Below, one piece after another: positions 32,964 to 42,011 of a stretch of DNA of 46,620 bases (positions are counted from its first letter, which is position 1; every line of letters begins with the position of its first letter). Source of the DNA: Nostoc sp. GT001 (GTDB lineage: Bacteria; Cyanobacteriota; Cyanobacteriia; Cyanobacteriales; Nostocaceae); assembly GCF_030382115.1 (NCBI RefSeq), contig NZ_JAUDRJ010000003.1, positions 3,326,323 to 3,372,942 of the forward strand, written 5' to 3'. The position numbers and the translations under genes were made by a program. Under the pieces are notes generated by a model that was not told the origin of the DNA, searched no databases, and saw only the letters and a program-made list of their open reading frames with translations.

Positions 32964-33503
32964 ATGTTTCAAAAAATATTGGTTGCATTAGATACATCAA
33001 CTAGCAATAGGAGTGTGTTTGAGAAAGCACTTGCCTTAGCGGAGGTTTTACAAGCTAACTTGACGTTGTTGCACGTACTATCACCAGAAGAAGAAGGAAG
33101 CCCAGATATTTCTTTACTGGCTAGCTCTGAATATTATGTGGGGCTAGGAATGAGTACCGAAATTTTGGAGATGCAGCAAAAGCAGTGGAAAAAGTTCCTT
33201 AATCAGGGACTAGAGATGTTGCGATCGCTTGCAGATGAAGCAATTAGTACTGGTATTAGTACTGAATTTTATCAAAAACCAGGTAGCCCTGGACGCATTA
33301 TCTGTGAATTTGCCCGTAATGGCAAATTTGACTTAATTGTAATCGGGCGTAGGGGTCGCTCTGGTCTGTCTGAGTTGTTTTTAGGTAGTGTCAGCAATTA
33401 TGTCCTTCACCATGCCTCTTGTTCAGTCTTGACTGTACAGCATCCTCTTAGTACAAGTAAAACTGAAACTGCACAGCTAGAGAAAGTAACACCATCCATC
33501 TAA
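32964..33503 (+). CDS. Universal stress protein, UspA family (copy 2)
   Basis: A 179-residue Usp domain protein beginning MFQKILVALD, with the nucleotide-binding signature GRRGRSGLSELFLGSVS near residues 128-144, so probably ATP-binding. It shares with the product of 159-692 the EEEGSP segment, an extended helical insert (around residues 60-80) and SNYVLHHA. TTGGAG stands about 11 bases before the ATG. The two genes are some 32 kb apart but keep a similar upstream block, indicating duplication that carried the control region. The function is stress-related by family; the ligand and trigger are unknown. Confidence 0.9.
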   Translation: MFQKILVALDTSTSNRSVFEKALALAEVLQANLTLLHVLSPEEEGSPDISLLASSEYYVGLGMSTEILEMQQKQWKKFLNQGLEMLRSLADEAISTGISTEFYQKPGSPGRIICEFARNGKFDLIVIGRRGRSGLSELFLGSVSNYVLHHASCSVLTVQHPLSTSKTETAQLEKVTPSI

Positions 33504-33738
33504 CTGCTAATTTTGCCGATTATTGCAGACATGGTACCTTTTAATATAAAAGGCTTACAGTTAATCCGCACTGGGAAAGTGTGCAGGTGTGTGTACCAAG
33601 ATTAGGCTCAGTGGGCTTGTCTAATACGCAAGAATTAATTATTGAAAGCTCCATCCTCAGCCGTGAAGCCTGATAGAGTTCTTGACGCCATCTTCTATAA
33701 TTAGTAAAACCTGCACACCTAATTCTAGGCATGAGACT

Positions 33739-36690
33739 GTGACCGAATCAGGAAGTTACAAAGATACTGTAAACCTACCCAAGACTAATTTTGATATGCG
33801 GGCAAACGCCATCAAGCGCGAGCCGGAAATCCAAAAATTTTGGGAAGAAAATAAAATTTACGATCGCCTCTTTGAAAATAACCCCGGCGAATTATTTATA
33901 CTGCACGATGGGCCTCCCTACGCTAATGGCTCACTCCATATTGGTCATGCCTTAAATAAAATTCTCAAAGATATTATTAACCGCTACCAAATGTTACAAG
34001 GGCGTAAAGTTCGCTACGTCCCTGGTTGGGATTGTCACGGATTGCCAATTGAGTTAAAAGTTTTGCAGAACATGAAGTCAGCAGAACGGCAAAATTTAAC
34101 GTCTTTACAACTGCGGCAGAAAGCGAAAGAATTTGGACTAGCGACGGTAGATAACCAGCGCCAAAATTTTAAACGCTACGGTATTTGGGGTGATTGGGAA
34201 AACCCTTATCTAACTTTGAAGCCGGAATATGAAGCGGCTCAAATTGGCGTGTTTGGTCAGATGTTCTTAAAAGGCTACATCTATCGCGGTTTAAAGCCGG
34301 TTCACTGGAGTCCCAGTTCTAAAACTGCTTTGGCTGAAGCTGAGTTGGAATATCCTGAAGGTCATGTTTCTCGTAGTATCTATGCAGCTTTTGCAATCAC
34401 AAGTTTGGCGGAAACTGTAAAACCACTGTTGGCGGAATATCAGTCAGATTTGGGCGTGGCTATCTGGACGACTACACCTTGGACAATTCCAGGGAATTTG
34501 GCGGTGGCGGTAAATGCAGATTTGAATTATGCAGTGGTGGAAGTAGAACCCCACCCTCCAACCCCCTCCCCGCAAGCAGGGAGGGGGAGTGAGGAAGTAG
34601 CTTCCGCCTCTCTGTTAACGAAGAGGGGGACTGAGGGGGTGAGGTTCCGCTATCTCATTGTTGCTGCTGATTTAGTGGAACGTTTATCTTCAACGTTGGG
34701 AGTTGAATTAACTGTAAAAGCCACATTCAAAGGGAATGATTTAGAACATACTACTTATCGTCATCCTCTATATGACCGCGAAAGTCCGATTGTTGTCGGC
34801 GGTGATTACATCACTACTGAATCGGGTACTGGGTTGGTACATACTGCACCGGGTCATGGTCAAGAAGACTACATTGTTGGTCAACGCTACGGTTTACCCA
34901 TCCTTGCACCAGTGGATGACAATGGCAATTTTACCGAAGAAGCGGGACAATTTGCGGGGTTGAATGTGCTGGGTGATGGGAATCAAGCGGTGATTGATGC
35001 ACTGGCTGCGGCTGGTTCTTTGTTGAAGGAAGAACCATATCCCCACAAATATCCTTATGATTGGCGGACGAAGAAGCCAACAATTTTCCGCGCCACTGAA
35101 CAATGGTTTGCTTCTGTGGAAGGATTTAGAGAAGAAGCATTGAAGGCGATCGCCACGGTAAAATGGATTCCAGCCCAAGGTGAAAATCGCATCACGCCAA
35201 TGGTGGCGGAACGTTCCGATTGGTGTATCTCTCGTCAACGCGCTTGGGGTGTACCCATTCCCGTTTTCTACGACGAAGCCACGGGAGAACCACTGCTGAA
35301 TGAAGAAATTATCAACCACGTCCAAGGAATCATCGCTGAAAAAGGTTCCGATGCTTGGTGGGAACTTTCAGTTGAGGAATTATTACCAGAATCTTATCGT
35401 AATAATGGCAAGTCGTACCGCCGGGGTACAGACACAATGGATGTATGGTTTGATTCTGGCTCATCTTGGGCAGCTGTAGTTCAACAGCGTCCAGAGTTAC
35501 GCTACCCTGCTGATATATATTTGGAAGGTTCCGACCAACATCGCGGTTGGTTTCAGTCAAGTTTGCTCACCAGTGTAGCGGTAAATGACATTGCACCTTA
35601 CAAAACTGTGCTAACTCACGGCTTCGCTTTGGACGAACAAGGGCGAAAAATGAGCAAGTCAGAAGGAAATGTGGTCGATCCAAATACAATCATTGAAGGC
35701 GGCAAAAATCAAAAAGTAGAACCGCCTTACGGTGCAGATGTATTGCGATTGTGGGTATCATCGGTTGACTACTCCGGCGATGTCCGCATTGGCAAAAACA
35801 TCATTAAGCAAATGAATGATGTTAGGGGTAAAATTCGTAATACGGCGCGGTTTTTGTTGGGTAGCTTGGATGATTTTGACCCGGAAAAAGATGCAGTTCC
35901 CTTCGAGGAATTGCCCGAACTTGACCGTTATATGCTGCACCGCATCACCGAAGTATTTGAAGAAGTCACTCAAGCTTTTGAGAGTTTCCAATTCTTCCGC
36001 TTTTTCCAAACAGTGCAGAATTTCTGCGTGGTGGATTTATCCAACTTTTATTTAGATGTTGCCAAAGACAGGCTGTACATCAGTGCAAAAGATGCTTTCC
36101 GCCGTCGCAGTTGTCAAACGGTGCTGAAAATAGCTTTAGATAATTTAGCACGAGCGATCGCACCAGTGTTATCTCACACTGCCGAAGATATCTGGCAATA
36201 TCTCCCTTACAAAACACCTTACAAATCAGTGTTTGAAGCCAGTTGGGTGCAGGTTGAAGAAAAATGGCGTAATCCAGATTTAGCAGAATTTTGGGAAACA
36301 CTGCGACAACTCCGTACCGATGTTAATAAGGTGTTGGAACAAGCCAGGATAGAAAAACTCATTGGTTCTTCCCTGGAGGCGAAAGCTTTGATTCATATCC
36401 CTCACAAACAATTAGGTGATGCTATCAAAGCCTTTAACCCAGTTAAGGGTAACGGGATTGACGAACTGCGGTATTTATTGCTGACTTCCCAGGTGGAATT
36501 ATTAGATTCTGCTCAAGGGTTGCAAGGATTAGAATATACAGCACAGACAGAAGACTGGACAATTGGTGTAGTAAAAGCAGATGGGCAAAAATGCGATCGC
36601 TGTTGGAACTACTCTACTCATGTGGGAGAATCAGCAAAACATCCCCTAATTTGCGAACGATGCGTTGCAGCCTTAGCTGGAGAGTTTTAA
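33739..36690 (+). CDS. ileS: Isoleucyl-tRNA synthetase with an in-frame repeat insertion
   Basis: A class I synthetase of 983 residues that charges tRNA-Ile. HIGH is in PYANGSLHIGHAL near residue 68, and KMSKS in GRKMSKSEGN near residues 637-641. An editing domain lies between them, and the C-terminal zinc-binding motif is CDRCWNYS...CERC from about residue 952. GTG at 33739 is chosen because MTESGSYKDTVNLPKTNF is the usual cyanobacterial N-terminus; an ATG at 33682 would add 19 residues of non-conserved sequence. Residues about 271-301 (PHPPTPSPQAGRGSEEVASA and on) are an in-frame insertion of intergenic palindromic repeat DNA within the region leading to the editing domain. Confidence 0.93.
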   Translation: MTESGSYKDTVNLPKTNFDMRANAIKREPEIQKFWEENKIYDRLFENNPGELFILHDGPPYANGSLHIGHALNKILKDIINRYQMLQGRKVRYVPGWDCHGLPIELKVLQNMKSAERQNLTSLQLRQKAKEFGLATVDNQRQNFKRYGIWGDWENPYLTLKPEYEAAQIGVFGQMFLKGYIYRGLKPVHWSPSSKTALAEAELEYPEGHVSRSIYAAFAITSLAETVKPLLAEYQSDLGVAIWTTTPWTIPGNLAVAVNADLNYAVVEVEPHPPTPSPQAGRGSEEVASASLLTKRGTEGVRFRYLIVAADLVERLSSTLGVELTVKATFKGNDLEHTTYRHPLYDRESPIVVGGDYITTESGTGLVHTAPGHGQEDYIVGQRYGLPILAPVDDNGNFTEEAGQFAGLNVLGDGNQAVIDALAAAGSLLKEEPYPHKYPYDWRTKKPTIFRATEQWFASVEGFREEALKAIATVKWIPAQGENRITPMVAERSDWCISRQRAWGVPIPVFYDEATGEPLLNEEIINHVQGIIAEKGSDAWWELSVEELLPESYRNNGKSYRRGTDTMDVWFDSGSSWAAVVQQRPELRYPADIYLEGSDQHRGWFQSSLLTSVAVNDIAPYKTVLTHGFALDEQGRKMSKSEGNVVDPNTIIEGGKNQKVEPPYGADVLRLWVSSVDYSGDVRIGKNIIKQMNDVRGKIRNTARFLLGSLDDFDPEKDAVPFEELPELDRYMLHRITEVFEEVTQAFESFQFFRFFQTVQNFCVVDLSNFYLDVAKDRLYISAKDAFRRRSCQTVLKIALDNLARAIAPVLSHTAEDIWQYLPYKTPYKSVFEASWVQVEEKWRNPDLAEFWETLRQLRTDVNKVLEQARIEKLIGSSLEAKALIHIPHKQLGDAIKAFNPVKGNGIDELRYLLLTSQVELLDSAQGLQGLEYTAQTEDWTIGVVKADGQKCDRCWNYSTHVGESAKHPLICERCVAALAGEF
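34549..34641 (+). repeat. Palindromic repeat inserted in frame within ileS
   Basis: Ninety-three bases rich in C then G (CCTCCAACCCCCTCCCCGCA, then GGGAGGGGGAGTGAGG) form a strong hairpin. They match the CTCCCCGC...GCGGGGAG repeats found in elements A and B. Thirty-one codons are added without a stop. The surrounding protein (YAVVEVE before, FRYLIVAADLV after) is ordinary IleS. Confidence 0.75.
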
Positions 36691-36744
36691 AAGCAAAAAT
36701 CCCACGGTGCTAAGAAGATGTCTGAGAAGTATCAAATATTTCTT

Positions 36745-36867
36745 GATCCCCCCTAACCCCCCTTAAAAAAGGGGGGAATAAGAGTCTTAAAGTCCCCCTT
36801 TTTAAGGGGAGCCACTGCGGTCTTGGGGGTTTCCCCCATGAGCAAGTGGCGTGGATTTAGGGGGATC
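36745..36867. repeat. Inverted-repeat element downstream of ileS
   Basis: GATCCCCCCTAA (36745-36756) and TTAGGGGGATC (36857-36867) are terminal inverted repeats. Inside are two further hairpins, CCCCCCTTAAAAAAGGGGGG (36757-36776) and a CCCCCTTTTTAAGGGG type near 36792-36809. The element lies 55 bases after the ileS stop and may end its transcript. No gene is present in the whole 36691-37032 interval. Confidence 0.55.
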
Positions 36868-36987
36868 TCCAAAGGTTAGATGTATACAAAAAAACTTTTC
36901 AGACATCCTCTAACAGACTAGAAATCACTAACGTAATAGCTAAATGCACTTAGGGACTTCCAATAAATAAATTATCCAATCTTGTGG

Positions 36988-37006
36988 GGCGGGCATCTTG
37001 CCCGCC
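36988..37006. repeat. GGCGGGC/GCCCGCC hairpin
   Basis: Arms of seven bases, GGCGGGC (36988-36994) and GCCCGCC (37000-37006), surround a five-base loop about 27 bases past the 3' end of the minus-strand sugar-nucleotide gene. There is no T run, so it is a possible transcript-end hairpin or a dispersed repeat. Confidence 0.45.
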
Positions 37007-37032
37007 TCTGGCTATAGGCGGTTAATTACGAA

Positions 37033-39561
37033 TTACACTTCGGTTGGTTGATATTCTTGTTGTCTTTCTACAAACGACTGAACACGGGTGCGGTAGTTTC
37101 TCACAGTCTCATCTACCCATTCGCGATCGTTGCTATTTGCATACAAATGCACCAGTGGTTCGCTGGCATCTGGTAAAACTAACAGCCAACTGTCATCGTA
37201 GGGTTGACAAATTTTTACTCCATCAATTAATTCTAGATTTTGGGCTGGGTGAGTTTCTACCAAGTAACGCATCAAAGCACCCTTAGCTGTCCACGGGCAA
37301 CGGACTGTATAAGTTTTGTGAATTACACGGGGCAATTCTGACCGCGCCGCAGCAAGCGATCGCTCTTGGATAGTCAACATCTCAATGATCTTCGCAATGC
37401 AGAACATGGAATCAAATCCCGGATGCAGTTGCGGGAAAATAAAACCAGTTTCTCCACTACCTCCTAGCACCACATTCGGGTTTTTCTGACAAGCTTCCAT
37501 TAAAGCTGTCGGGTTGGCTTTAGTGCGAATCACTCTACCATCATGGCGACGGGCAACTTGTTCAATCGCACTGGAAGCATGAACTGGTACAACTACTGTC
37601 CCTCTGGGGTTAGCGGTTAATATCATGTCTACCATCAGTGCTGTTAAAATTTCTCCACGAATTGGGTAGCCTGATTCATCAACTAAAATTAGCTGTTCTC
37701 CATTAGCGGATACTTGCACCCCAAAGTTAGCTTTCAATGCCTCCACTACATGACCTAACTGAGTCAGCAATCCTTCGCGATCGGTGATTGACATCGCACT
37801 TTTATTGACACTGGCATTCAATACCACGGCATCAGCGCCAAATTTATCCAACATTTGGGGTAAAACTGCCCCTGATACCGCATAAACATAATCAATCACC
37901 ACTTTGGCGCGGCTGTTGCGGAGTGTATGCACATGCAAAAGTTTTTCAAAAGCAGTGCAGTACCGCTCCATGACTTGGCTAGGATAAGACACATCGCCAA
38001 TTTCATGAATTAGCGCCCGCCGCATATCCTCCTTAAAGTAAGCCCCTTCGATTTTCTTTTCCAGGGCTTTGGTGATATTAATGCCCTTAGCATCCATGAA
38101 TTCAATTAGAATGTAATCAGGGCGATCGGGATGTACCCGGACGTGGATACCACCAGCTACCGACATTGTGGGTATAACTGTGCGGGCAATGGGGATAGCT
38201 GTGGCATCGAGATTTTGAATATCAATACCTACAGACATTAAACCAGCAATCAGCGATCGCGTCACCATCCGAGAAACATTACGCTGGTCGCGGGAAACCG
38301 TTACTTTAGAACCAGGTTTCAAAGTTGAACCGTAAGCAGATCCCAATTTCACAGCGAATTCTGGGGTGATGTCGATATTAGCTAATCCTTGGACACCACG
38401 TTGCCCAAATAAATTCCGTTGGGCGGTGTTTCCCCAAATCAAGTTAATGTTTAAAACTGCCCCTGATTCAATCTTTTTACTGGGCCAAACGCGCACGCCG
38501 GGGCTAATTTGGGCTTCTTCTCCCACTGTGGAAAGCGAACCCACAACAGCAGCTTCTAATACATGGGCGCGGCGATCTACACGAGTGCCACGGGAAATCA
38601 CACAGGCAGAAAGATGTGCTTCATCGCCAATGAATGCCCCATTCCACACGATGGGACGTTTGAGATTAGCATCAGCACCAATAGTGACATTATCCCCAAT
38701 TACGGTTCCTGCCTCAATTTGGACTCTTGCCCCGATGCGGCAATTGTCACCAATTACTGCTGGGGTTTCAATCACAGCCGTCTGGTCAATATAAGTATTT
38801 TGGCCTACCCATAACTCATGAGAAACCTCTTTGTAGGCAAAATCGAGATTTACTTTCCGGTCTAAGGCGTCATACTGAGCCTCACGATAGGCATCTAAGT
38901 GACCGACATCACACCAGTAACCTTGAGCAATGTAACCATACATTGGCTCATCTTTTGCTAGTAGTAAGGGGAATAAGTCTTTGGAAAAGTCACATTCAAC
39001 ATTTGCTGGCAGATATTCCAAAACTTCTGGTTCGAGAATGTAAGTACCAGTGTTAACGGTATCAGAAAAAATTTCACTACTAGAGGGTTTTTCTAAAAAT
39101 CGCCGAATCCGTCCTTCCTCATCGGTAATCACCACTCCAAATTCAATCGGGTTGGGAACCCTGGTTAAAATCAAAGTAGCTTTTGACTTATTTTGTTTGT
39201 GAAATGCGATCGCAGCCGTCAGGTCAAAATCTGTTATGCTATCACCGCTAATGACTAAAAAAGTTTCATCCAGAAGTTCGGCAATGTTTTTCACACAGCC
39301 AGCTGTACCTAAAGGCTGATCTTCTTCGACAGCATAAGTCATCTGCACGCCAAAATCGCTGCCATCTTGAAAATAGTCTCGCAAGACATCAGGTAAATAA
39401 TGCAATGTTGCAATAACTTCTGTAATTTGATGTCGTTTGAGGAGATTAATAATATGTTCGGCAATTGGTCGATTTAGAATCGGCACCATCGGTTTCGGCA
39501 AATCGCAAGTTAACGGGCGAAGCCGCGTTCCCGAACCCCCTGCCATCAGTACTGCACGCAT
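37033..39561 (-). CDS. Nucleotidyltransferase / left-handed beta-helix / phosphomannomutase-like fusion
   Basis: An 842-residue protein in three parts. Residues 1-230 are a sugar-1-phosphate nucleotidyltransferase with [11 protein letters not shown] near residues 8-18 and intact catalytic surroundings, probably making GDP-mannose or another NDP-hexose. Residues about 250-365 are hexapeptide repeats ([20 protein letters not shown]) forming a left-handed beta-helix. Residues 380-842 resemble phosphomannomutase/phosphoglucomutase, but the phosphoserine loop is [10 protein letters not shown] near 475, the metal loop is SANGEQ near 618, and the sugar loop is GGSGETGF near 702. The mutase part should therefore be inactive and perhaps regulatory. 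It stands near two minus-strand glycosyltransferase genes. Confidence 0.88.
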   Translation of the reverse strand: MRAVLMAGGSGTRLRPLTCDLPKPMVPILNRPIAEHIINLLKRHQITEVIATLHYLPDVLRDYFQDGSDFGVQMTYAVEEDQPLGTAGCVKNIAELLDETFLVISGDSITDFDLTAAIAFHKQNKSKATLILTRVPNPIEFGVVITDEEGRIRRFLEKPSSSEIFSDTVNTGTYILEPEVLEYLPANVECDFSKDLFPLLLAKDEPMYGYIAQGYWCDVGHLDAYREAQYDALDRKVNLDFAYKEVSHELWVGQNTYIDQTAVIETPAVIGDNCRIGARVQIEAGTVIGDNVTIGADANLKRPIVWNGAFIGDEAHLSACVISRGTRVDRRAHVLEAAVVGSLSTVGEEAQISPGVRVWPSKKIESGAVLNINLIWGNTAQRNLFGQRGVQGLANIDITPEFAVKLGSAYGSTLKPGSKVTVSRDQRNVSRMVTRSLIAGLMSVGIDIQNLDATAIPIARTVIPTMSVAGGIHVRVHPDRPDYILIEFMDAKGINITKALEKKIEGAYFKEDMRRALIHEIGDVSYPSQVMERYCTAFEKLLHVHTLRNSRAKVVIDYVYAVSGAVLPQMLDKFGADAVVLNASVNKSAMSITDREGLLTQLGHVVEALKANFGVQVSANGEQLILVDESGYPIRGEILTALMVDMILTANPRGTVVVPVHASSAIEQVARRHDGRVIRTKANPTALMEACQKNPNVVLGGSGETGFIFPQLHPGFDSMFCIAKIIEMLTIQERSLAAARSELPRVIHKTYTVRCPWTAKGALMRYLVETHPAQNLELIDGVKICQPYDDSWLLVLPDASEPLVHLYANSNDREWVDETVRNYRTRVQSFVERQQEYQPTEV

Positions 39562-39680
39562 AAATCCTCCTTAACTAGTTACAGCCTTTGCTGCTTGAAA
39601 ACGTATCAGATAGACTTTGTTATTCTTTCTCTAGTCTCCTATGGATATTGATATTTGAGGAACTTCCACAAGATGCATAT

Positions 39681-39935
39681 AGATTGGGGATTGGGCATTG
39701 GGAATGGGCAAAGGGAAAGGGGTAAGGGGGAAAGGTTGAATTTATCCCTTTACCCTTTACCCTTTACCCCAGTCCCCACCTTATTAGCAATGATAAAGTT
39801 CGATTGGGCATTGGGAATGGGCAAAGGGAAAGGGGTAAGGGGGAAAGGTTAAATTTATCCCTTTACCCTTTACCCTTTAACCTTTAACCTTTTCCCCAGT
39901 CCCCAGTCCCCACCTTATTGGCAATGATAAAGTTC
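39681..39935. repeat. Tandem duplication covering the 3' end of the GT39 gene
   Basis: Two similar units of about 120-134 bp follow each other. Each contains GATTGGGCATTGGGAATGGG, AAAGGGAAAGGGGTAAGGGG, a CCCTTTACCCTTTACC tract and the tail CCACCTTATT[AG]GCAATGATAA plus AGTTC. The second tail (39908-39935) is the last part of the GT39 coding sequence and its stop; the first (39774-39801) is an orphan copy 134 bases away. The units also form long purine/pyrimidine hairpins. Confidence 0.75.
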
Positions 39936-41909
39936 ATATTCGTAGCCGTCTACGGGTGGCAAAGATTGAGTATCAGACGTAACACATGTTTTCACGGTTT
40001 CTGCTACTGGGTCGTGAAAGTTTACCAGCCACAAGTCAAAAGGTCGTGGTAATTGTTTTAAAGTATTTTCCAGAGCAATGGTGGAAGCATTCGGATCTCG
40101 ATCTTGATGAGCCAGGAGAAACAGAGGATTTTGGAGTGAATTTGCACGTTTAATTTCCCTCGCAACTCCCATCATTTCCCCAGTGTGTACATAAGTCTTG
40201 TGGGTGGTGGCAATCAGTACTGGTGTTGGGGATGTTTGTTGAATTAGTTGCACAAACAGGTCAGGACGATAATATTTTTGATAGCCGAGATTGCAGATTA
40301 CTGTAACTGCACTGAAAAATCCCATTAACCAAATTAACATTACGGCTTTTTTTCCGTTTATTCCCCATTTACCTATGCTTGTTATCCCATTTTTCCCTGG
40401 CTCTGTTTCCATCCATTCCTGGGGAGGATGCCAACAAACTGCGAGACTTGCACCTAGTAAAACCACGATCGCGGGAAAGTAAACAAAGTTATATCTAGCA
40501 CCCCTGGTGAGGTCAATACCCAAAAAGTACGTAAAGATAAAGAAGATTGCGATCGCACTGATAACTACTCCAGCAAACACCTGAATCATTATCCGGTTTT
40601 CTGGATGCTGTAGTTGAATTTTTATCCCACGCAGCAAAATTGGTACTGCCCAAATAAAGAAAGTCAGCATCACTACCCCAGAAGGAATCACAACCAAAGC
40701 TTGAGAAGATTCAACTGGTAATAGGGAAATCATGGCAATCAATGTTCCTAAAGCTTGAAAAATTGGGCTTAACCAATCTAGTCCAACGCGCGAACCTCGA
40801 ATCCACTCGGTCAAAGCACCACGATTTTCATTCTCTAACAAGGTTGGTATCCAAATTAAACCTGCTACACAAGTACCTATTGCAACGGCATAGATGCGCC
40901 GCCAGGGAGGAGAGAAGAGGAGAGAAAATTTGCTGCTAGTAGTCTGCCAACCCAAAAATGCTGGGTGAGGGCTGGGGAAAGGGGAAAGGGTAAAGGGTAA
41001 AGGATTTAAAACCTTTCCCCCTTCCCCCTTACCCTTTACCCTGCCAAGTTCACTTGGCGAACTGCTAGTTTGCAATTGAAGCCAAGCCAGAAAAATCAAA
41101 ACTACGACTTCTGTGCAAAGAGTCAGGGTGAAAAAATAATGAGTAGCAATACCTAAAGCATTAATTCCTATCCAGAAAAGTGCTACCCATATAGGTAAAG
41201 GTGTGCGGTTTTGAATATGACGTGTGGCAATTACTAAGCAGGTGAGGGAACCAATTACCCATAAGATTGCCAAAGTGTAATGACGCGCTTCTTGTGCTAA
41301 AAATACGCCATAAGGTGATATTGCCATCATGGCAGCAGTCAAGTGTCCTACTAATGACGAACGAAATGCTACTCTACCTAATACATAAACACACGGAATG
41401 GAGGCAGCGCCGAATATAGCTGGTAGCAATCGCGCCCCAAACAGCGATACTAATCCTCCGTCGCTGGGAAATAATTTCATCCACAGATAAGCCAGCACAA
41501 AATACAGTGGTGGATGACTATCTTGTGTGGCTAAGTTATGAATGACATCACCAATACTAGCCGCTGGGTTTGGTTGCAGTGGTTGTAATAGAATATCAGG
41601 TGCGATCGCTTGATCGAGGGGAACTGATAAAAAAGTATTCCCCAAGCTAAACACCAAGGTGGCAAACTCGTCAGTCCAAGGAGGCTTTGCAGTCAAGTTA
41701 GTGAGGCGCAAGCTGATGCCGACGATCAACCAGATTAAGATCAGCAAGAGATTAACCCAAAAAGGAGGAAGGCGATGCCAATTATGCCAATGCTTGCGTT
41801 GTGAGCCAGAGTTTTTATCTGCCAGAGGCAGGAAATGTATAGCAGATGCAGGTAGCAACGAGATAATTTTTTTGTAAAAATAAAATGCACCTTGGAAAAG
41901 AACTCTCAT
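39915..41909 (-). CDS. GT39/ArnT-like membrane glycosyltransferase
   Basis: A 664-residue polytopic protein of the ArnT/PMT-type GT-C fold, with about ten membrane spans beginning near residue 52 (VNLLLILIWLIVGISLRLTN). The catalytic first-loop acidic pair is in PPWTDEFAT near residues 75-83, and HPPLYFVLAYLW near 130-143 is the second family motif. It should move a sugar from a polyprenyl phosphate carrier to an acceptor on the outer face of the membrane. The GT2-GtrA gene 102 bp upstream could make that donor. Residues near 285-320 (GRVKGKGEGGKVLNPLPFTL and on) come from a repeat inserted in frame in a loop. Confidence 0.82.
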   Translation of the reverse strand: MRVLFQGAFYFYKKIISLLPASAIHFLPLADKNSGSQRKHWHNWHRLPPFWVNLLLILIWLIVGISLRLTNLTAKPPWTDEFATLVFSLGNTFLSVPLDQAIAPDILLQPLQPNPAASIGDVIHNLATQDSHPPLYFVLAYLWMKLFPSDGGLVSLFGARLLPAIFGAASIPCVYVLGRVAFRSSLVGHLTAAMMAISPYGVFLAQEARHYTLAILWVIGSLTCLVIATRHIQNRTPLPIWVALFWIGINALGIATHYFFTLTLCTEVVVLIFLAWLQLQTSSSPSELGRVKGKGEGGKVLNPLPFTLSPFPSPHPAFLGWQTTSSKFSLLFSPPWRRIYAVAIGTCVAGLIWIPTLLENENRGALTEWIRGSRVGLDWLSPIFQALGTLIAMISLLPVESSQALVVIPSGVVMLTFFIWAVPILLRGIKIQLQHPENRIMIQVFAGVVISAIAIFFIFTYFLGIDLTRGARYNFVYFPAIVVLLGASLAVCWHPPQEWMETEPGKNGITSIGKWGINGKKAVMLIWLMGFFSAVTVICNLGYQKYYRPDLFVQLIQQTSPTPVLIATTHKTYVHTGEMMGVAREIKRANSLQNPLFLLAHQDRDPNASTIALENTLKQLPRPFDLWLVNFHDPVAETVKTCVTSDTQSLPPVDGYEYELYHCQ
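40964..41058 (+). repeat. Intergenic-type repeats inserted in frame within the GT39 gene
   Basis: GGGGAAAGGGTAAAGGGTAA followed by CCTTTCCCCC and TTACCCTTTACCC tracts forms a long hairpin of the same family as 39690-39910 and the last bases of the window (46585-46620). A perfect palindrome GCCAAGTTCACTTGGC adjoins it at 41043-41058. Together they encode a Gly/Lys then Pro/Phe/Ser-rich loop without a stop. Confidence 0.7.
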
Positions 41910-42011
41910 TGCTGGGCCTCACAGTCATGGATTTGTAGATTTGACGTTTGAGATTTAAGTTCGTTCTAAAATCTAAAAACAAAAATCTAAAGCTCAAATC
42001 CCTCGTTGTGA

